NCBI GenBank assembly: GCA_949127705.1
Contig: CASBQJ010000025.1
Location: 1-8,054, forward strand
Length of the DNA stretch: 8,054 nt
DNA from: Synechococcales cyanobacterium PMM_0085
GTDB taxonomy: Bacteria; Cyanobacteriota; Cyanobacteriia; Elainellales; Elainellaceae
Direction: 5' to 3'
In this document: positions 5,439 to 8,054 of the stretch, piece after piece
How the letters are laid out: every line of letters starts with the position of its first letter
Numbering within the stretch: position 1 is the stretch's first letter
The notes under the pieces: generated by a model
Databases searched by the model: none
Seen by the model: only the letters and a program-made list of their open reading frames with translations
Told to the model about the DNA's origin: nothing
Translations under genes and position numbers: made by a program

Positions 5439-5477
5439 GCGCTGCATTGGAACTATTCTGCACCGAAAGTAGGCAAA

Positions 5478-5516
5478 ATTATCTAGACGAACTATCTAGG
5501 CGAACTATTTAGACGA
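5478..5516. repeat. Three-copy 13-bp tandem repeat over the end of a gene
   Basis: Three adjacent units, ATTATCTAGACGA (5478-5490), ACTATCTAGGCGA (5491-5503) and ACTATTTAGACGA (5504-5516), differ at one or two positions each. The third unit includes the stop codon (5505-5507) and last codons of the minus-strand gene, and ATTA (5517-5520) begins a partial fourth. On the minus strand each unit carries TAG or TAA, and because the period is not a multiple of three these fall in different frames. Confidence 0.75.
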
Positions 5517-6140
5517 ATTACCGGGTACCAGCTCAGTATTGACTTCATTAAAGGCTCGACGCTTTAAGTCTTCTGATTCAGTCCGGGGCAGCAAATCGAA
5601 CGCCTGCCGCAGCACGTCGTCAATTTCTTCGTAGGGCACCATCCCGGTTTTGTTGAGTAGCACCTTCCCGCCTTTGTCAAACACTACCGTTTGAGGCACC
5701 AGTCCTTTGTAGTAATAGCCCGGTTCGGTGGGTTCGTAGCGCTCTTTAGGCGGAATTGAATCTGCCGTTACCGGGATCAAATTAGCCGCCCGACCATAGT
5801 AAGCATCTAAGCGCGATACGACTGGCGAAAAGGCTTTGCTATCACTGCTATCGTCTACATAGAGCACCAACACGGCTGGAGTATGGGCTTCTAGCGATTG
5901 AGCCAAGGTGACTCGGGGCGGTACTAGGTATCCGTTGCCGGCGTAGAGTGGGAAAATATTGCCATCGTAGCGGTCGTCCGTTAAGCCAGCGATCGCCGTA
6001 GGCACGCCCCAACTGGTCAGGCATCCCAATCCCAGCAGCAGTACTACCAGACACTTGGCAATCTTGACCTGCAGGCGAGACACCTGCTCAAGTTGCCGGG
6101 AGCAAACAGCCTGGACGGGAAGCATTTGAAGCAAACGCAT
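5505..6140 (-). CDS. Thylakoid photosystem I accumulation factor, Slr1796-like
   Basis: The 211-residue protein resembles Synechocystis Slr1796, a thylakoid-associated thioredoxin-like protein linked to photosystem I accumulation (from memory of that family). After a basic N-terminal stretch, residues 26-51 form a hydrophobic signal segment (KIAKCLVVLLLGLG onwards) with a possible cleavage site after AIA (49-51), so export to the lumen or membrane anchoring is expected. The following GLTDDRYDGNIFPLYAGNG (52-70) is family-typical. The thioredoxin-fold part spans about 88-182, with VPQTVVFD (148-155) supplying the equivalent of the cis-proline loop. The usual CxxC site is absent: the corresponding turn reads YVDDSSDSKAF (94-104), so dithiol redox activity is unlikely. 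ATG 6140 was chosen; an upstream TTG at 6155 would add five residues, and neither start has a good ribosome binding site. It is the last gene of a three-gene minus-strand run. Confidence 0.85.
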   Translation of the reverse strand: MRLLQMLPVQAVCSRQLEQVSRLQVKIAKCLVVLLLGLGCLTSWGVPTAIAGLTDDRYDGNIFPLYAGNGYLVPPRVTLAQSLEAHTPAVLVLYVDDSSDSKAFSPVVSRLDAYYGRAANLIPVTADSIPPKERYEPTEPGYYYKGLVPQTVVFDKGGKVLLNKTGMVPYEEIDDVLRQAFDLLPRTESEDLKRRAFNEVNTELVPGNSSK

Positions 6141-6241
6141 TGAATTTTTAACCAATGATGGACGGATCTGAAATCTGTGACCGTTTGTGATCTCCTTTGT
6201 TATTTTGTCGCATCAGTGGCCTAAGTAGCCTAAACAGTTCC

Positions 6242-6901
6242 CTATTTTTCTCGAAAGCTCTGAATCACCTGCTGCATTTCGAGTTGGTTGGTTTCGAATG
6301 CAGCGGGCGGTGTCCAAGCGAGAATTTGAACCAGCCGGGTTGGGGTTTCAACAACTGTGTGGAGATATACGACATCAATTTGATTGAGAGAGCCACGGAC
6401 TTCGTATTGCACTGTGGGGTACGCTGGGTCGCTGCCAATTTGAGTCATAGCGGTTGGCCCTGTTACCTGTGACTTGTCTAGCCGTCTGGTTAAATAGCCC
6501 TGAGTAATTTTGGAATAGTCGGCGGTAGTCATGTTATTCAAGTCGCGCCGATTTTGCACCAGTACGATCAGATACATTTGACGGGTGCGATTGGATGCCT
6601 GAATTTGAGCCTTGTCATTCAGTTCTGGATCGTTCAGCCAGTCGGGCAACAGGTTGATTTCGCTTTTGCCATCGGTGGACGTTAGGAACGTGGCTGGCGG
6701 GCTGTCGGGCGAGGTAGGCGGCAGCGGCGGCAGGCTTGGCAGGGTGACGAGCGGGTCGATTGCGGCTTGCGGGGCGGGCGGACGGGAGCGATCGACGGCA
6801 TAGCCTGCGATCGCCACCCCTACTAGCAGCAGCAACGACACCTGCCGCGTTTGCTTTCCAGGTGAGAAGGACTGTAGAAGGTCTTTGATGCGGCTGTCCA
6901 T
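6242..6901 (-). CDS. Membrane-anchored protein, possible PsbP/Mog1-like domain
   Basis: I do not recognise a named family with certainty. The 219 residues start with a basic/amphipathic MDSRIKDLLQSF, then one membrane helix at about 20-36 (VSLLLLVGVAIAGYAV), a proline-rich linker at about 41-70 with repeated LPxLPP, and a globular domain at about 80-217 that begins LLPDWLNDPELND and alternates beta-like and helical stretches. This order (anchor, flexible linker, alpha/beta domain opening with a 'P-x-W' segment) suggests a PsbP/Mog1-type fold as in cyanobacterial PsbP-like proteins, but that is inference. The domain would lie on the luminal or periplasmic side. The frame is open up to 7069, overlapping the upstream gene; ATG 6901 was preferred because it precedes the anchor directly. 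ATG 7018, overlapping the upstream gene by 29 bases, would add 39 residues. A hairpin and T run lie immediately upstream. Confidence 0.7.
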   Translation of the reverse strand: MDSRIKDLLQSFSPGKQTRQVSLLLLVGVAIAGYAVDRSRPPAPQAAIDPLVTLPSLPPLPPTSPDSPPATFLTSTDGKSEINLLPDWLNDPELNDKAQIQASNRTRQMYLIVLVQNRRDLNNMTTADYSKITQGYLTRRLDKSQVTGPTAMTQIGSDPAYPTVQYEVRGSLNQIDVVYLHTVVETPTRLVQILAWTPPAAFETNQLEMQQVIQSFREK

Positions 6902-6902
6902 A

Positions 6903-6949
6903 AAATAAAAAAGTGGAATTGAAACTAGGCTAAAAAAGCCGGCAATTCC
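6903..6949 (-). terminator. Hairpin plus T run directly before a start codon (terminator or attenuator)
   Basis: On the minus strand GGAATTG (complement of 6943-6949) pairs with CAATTCC (complement of 6915-6921), and an inner GGCT/AGCC pair (6928-6931 with 6937-6940) extends the stem across a small internal loop. The hairpin is followed by AC and then TTTTTTATTTT, which runs into the ATG at 6901. It lies 41 bases beyond the DUF3685 stop. The form is that of a weak intrinsic terminator for the upstream gene, but its position makes it also the leader of the downstream gene. Confidence 0.45.
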
Positions 6950-6989
6950 GTCAGGATAATTGAGATCCGAGTCGATGGTGTGAGGGGGC

Positions 6990-8054
6990 TTATCGCGGGC
7001 GCTCACCGTTGCGGCCATAGCGCCCATCTTGCACGACGCTGCCCACGCCTTTGAGGATGCCGCGACCAATCAGGCCAATGCCACGCCCAATCACCTCTGT
7101 CAAAATGTACACCACGCCGCTGCCCACAAATGAAACAGCCGTACGAAGCCGGGGCGCAACGGCATCCCGCGTTTCTAGTACCAGGGTGACGACTAGCGGA
7201 ATTCCAGCCAGCTGCTCTAGTTCGTCGCGGCGGGGTGAGTAAATGGTTTCGGGTTTGATGCCGCGATCGCAGAATGTAAACAGCCGATATTGGCTTTCAA
7301 AAATATCTCGCGGCTCGACCAGCAGGCGCTGAAGTCGATACCGCCAAGATAAGTCGTTGCGAAACCGCTCAATTTCGCGACTAGAGATCAGACGGCGATC
7401 GTAGAAGGCTTGTTTCACGGCTTCCACATCAGCAAAGCGGTTGAGTAAGGGCTGCACGACCGCATTGGCCAATTGAATTACTGTGTGGCTGAGTAAGGCA
7501 TCGGCTCGCTGCACAGCGGCTGGATTGCCTGCCGTGTAAGGGACGCTGTCAATCACCAGCGGCGACTGGTACAGCATATGCCCCAGCAGTTCAGCAAACA
7601 GCGGAATTTTCTCCAAAATCTCTGTTTGTACTAACTCGGCATCAAACAGCAGCTCGCTGACAATTTCAAGGTCTCTGCCCTGCACAGGCACGGTGGCATA
7701 GCGGCCAAAAAAGTTGATGGTGGTGGCTTGCCACAAGTCTAACAATAGCTGCGATCGCCTCTCCGCTAGCTGATGTAGCGGCACCTGCGCCAAGCGCAAG
7801 TCATCTAACAGCAGTTCTAGCTGGCGCAAAATTAGGTAGAACAGCTCAGATTTTTTGTCTGATCGCAGGATGTCGATTTCTAGAGGCGTGCCCGTCAGGT
7901 TCTCTAAAGTACCCTGGAGGTTGCCGAGAATGGTTTCAAACAGCAAAGAACGTAAGCGGCGCGCGGTGAGGGCAGCGTCTGCGGCATCCGGTGCCGGGGG
8001 CGAAAGCTGCCCAGGGTGGGGCTGGGTGGCTAGAGCGGTTGGGGATGATGGTAG
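6990..8054 (-). CDS. DUF3685/Ycf55-like protein, 5' end outside the window
   Basis: The frame is open to the window edge, giving 354 visible residues and no credible start: the first 36 (from 8054) include no Met and form a Pro/Ala-rich stretch (for example SPPAPDAADAAL) that looks like an interdomain linker, so the gene continues beyond the window. The rest is a mostly helical domain with LFYLILRQLELLLDDLRL and RYRLQRLLVEPRDIFESQY, matching what I know of the DUF3685 family (related to plastid Ycf55) of cyanobacteria and algal plastids, whose function is unknown. The C-terminus has a Gly/Val/Ile-rich amphipathic or membrane-associated segment (VSFVGSGVVYILTEVIG) and a basic tail. Full-length relatives are longer and, as I recall, may carry an N-terminal receiver-like domain, which would lie outside the window. 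It is the first visible gene of the minus-strand run ending at 5505. Confidence 0.75.
   Translation of the reverse strand, partial: LPSSPTALATQPHPGQLSPPAPDAADAALTARRLRSLLFETILGNLQGTLENLTGTPLEIDILRSDKKSELFYLILRQLELLLDDLRLAQVPLHQLAERRSQLLLDLWQATTINFFGRYATVPVQGRDLEIVSELLFDAELVQTEILEKIPLFAELLGHMLYQSPLVIDSVPYTAGNPAAVQRADALLSHTVIQLANAVVQPLLNRFADVEAVKQAFYDRRLISSREIERFRNDLSWRYRLQRLLVEPRDIFESQYRLFTFCDRGIKPETIYSPRRDELEQLAGIPLVVTLVLETRDAVAPRLRTAVSFVGSGVVYILTEVIGRGIGLIGRGILKGVGSVVQDGRYGRNGERPR

Noticed and set aside
6197..6472. Plus-strand 91-codon frame
   Set aside because: It lies antisense to the membrane-anchored protein gene, has no ribosome binding site and an uncharacteristic composition; a shadow frame.
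7944..7946. TTG at 7946 as the start of the DUF3685 protein
   Set aside because: It is an internal leucine: the same frame stays open for 36 further codons to the window edge, so the gene is truncated by the window.
1..8054. A defence, CRISPR or other novel multi-gene system
   Set aside because: No repeat-spacer array, nuclease, helicase, toxin-antitoxin or reverse transcriptase motifs were seen; the recognised genes are housekeeping, envelope or photosynthetic families.

Overview
This 8,054-base window looks like chromosomal DNA from a cyanobacterium, probably a filamentous or Leptolyngbya-like one. The octamer GCGATCGC (HIP1), which is over-represented in many cyanobacterial genomes, occurs ten times (starting at 103, 826, 1328, 1565, 2223, 5331, 5989, 6807, 7263 and 7751). 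Two proteins belong to families known mainly from cyanobacteria and plastids: a photosystem I accumulation factor of the Slr1796 type and a DUF3685/Ycf55-like protein. There are no rRNA genes, convincing tRNAs, CRISPR arrays or transposase genes.

Left block (1-2887, all minus strand). In transcription order: a LapA-domain (DUF1049) membrane protein with a coiled-coil tail, a very small single-pass membrane protein of 34 residues, the chromosome segregation/condensation subunit ScpA, and a sugar-nucleotide transferase of the mannose-1-phosphate guanylyltransferase type. The block ends in a perfect 12-bp hairpin at 12-42 that is a likely terminator. The intergenic gaps are 93, 69 and 170 bases, so a shared transcript is possible at least for the first three.

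Middle block (2888-5438). A long gene-poor stretch (2888-3605) holds a 19-bp tandem repeat, several small dyads and a plus-strand reading frame with a strong ribosome binding site that is broken by stops, perhaps a relic. It is followed by a plus-strand sugar transferase that starts lipid-linked polysaccharide synthesis. A 321-base gap then contains a 132-bp nested-palindrome element resembling a MITE. Next comes a plus-strand transglutaminase-like protein with an intact Cys-His-Asp triad.

Right block (5439-8054, all minus strand). In transcription order: a DUF3685/Ycf55-like gene whose 5' end lies outside the window, a membrane-anchored protein with a proline-rich linker and a possible PsbP/Mog1-like domain, and the photosystem I accumulation factor. 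A hairpin followed by a T run sits directly before the start codon of the second gene. A 13-bp sequence repeated three times in tandem overlaps the stop codon of the third.

Functional links are limited. The nucleotidyltransferase at the left and the sugar transferase in the middle could both serve surface polysaccharide synthesis: one makes an activated sugar, the other places the first sugar phosphate on the lipid carrier. The right block has a photosynthesis/thylakoid character. No novel multi-gene system is evident. The most unusual items are the palindromic element, the small repeats, the 34-residue protein, the interrupted frame and the leader hairpin.
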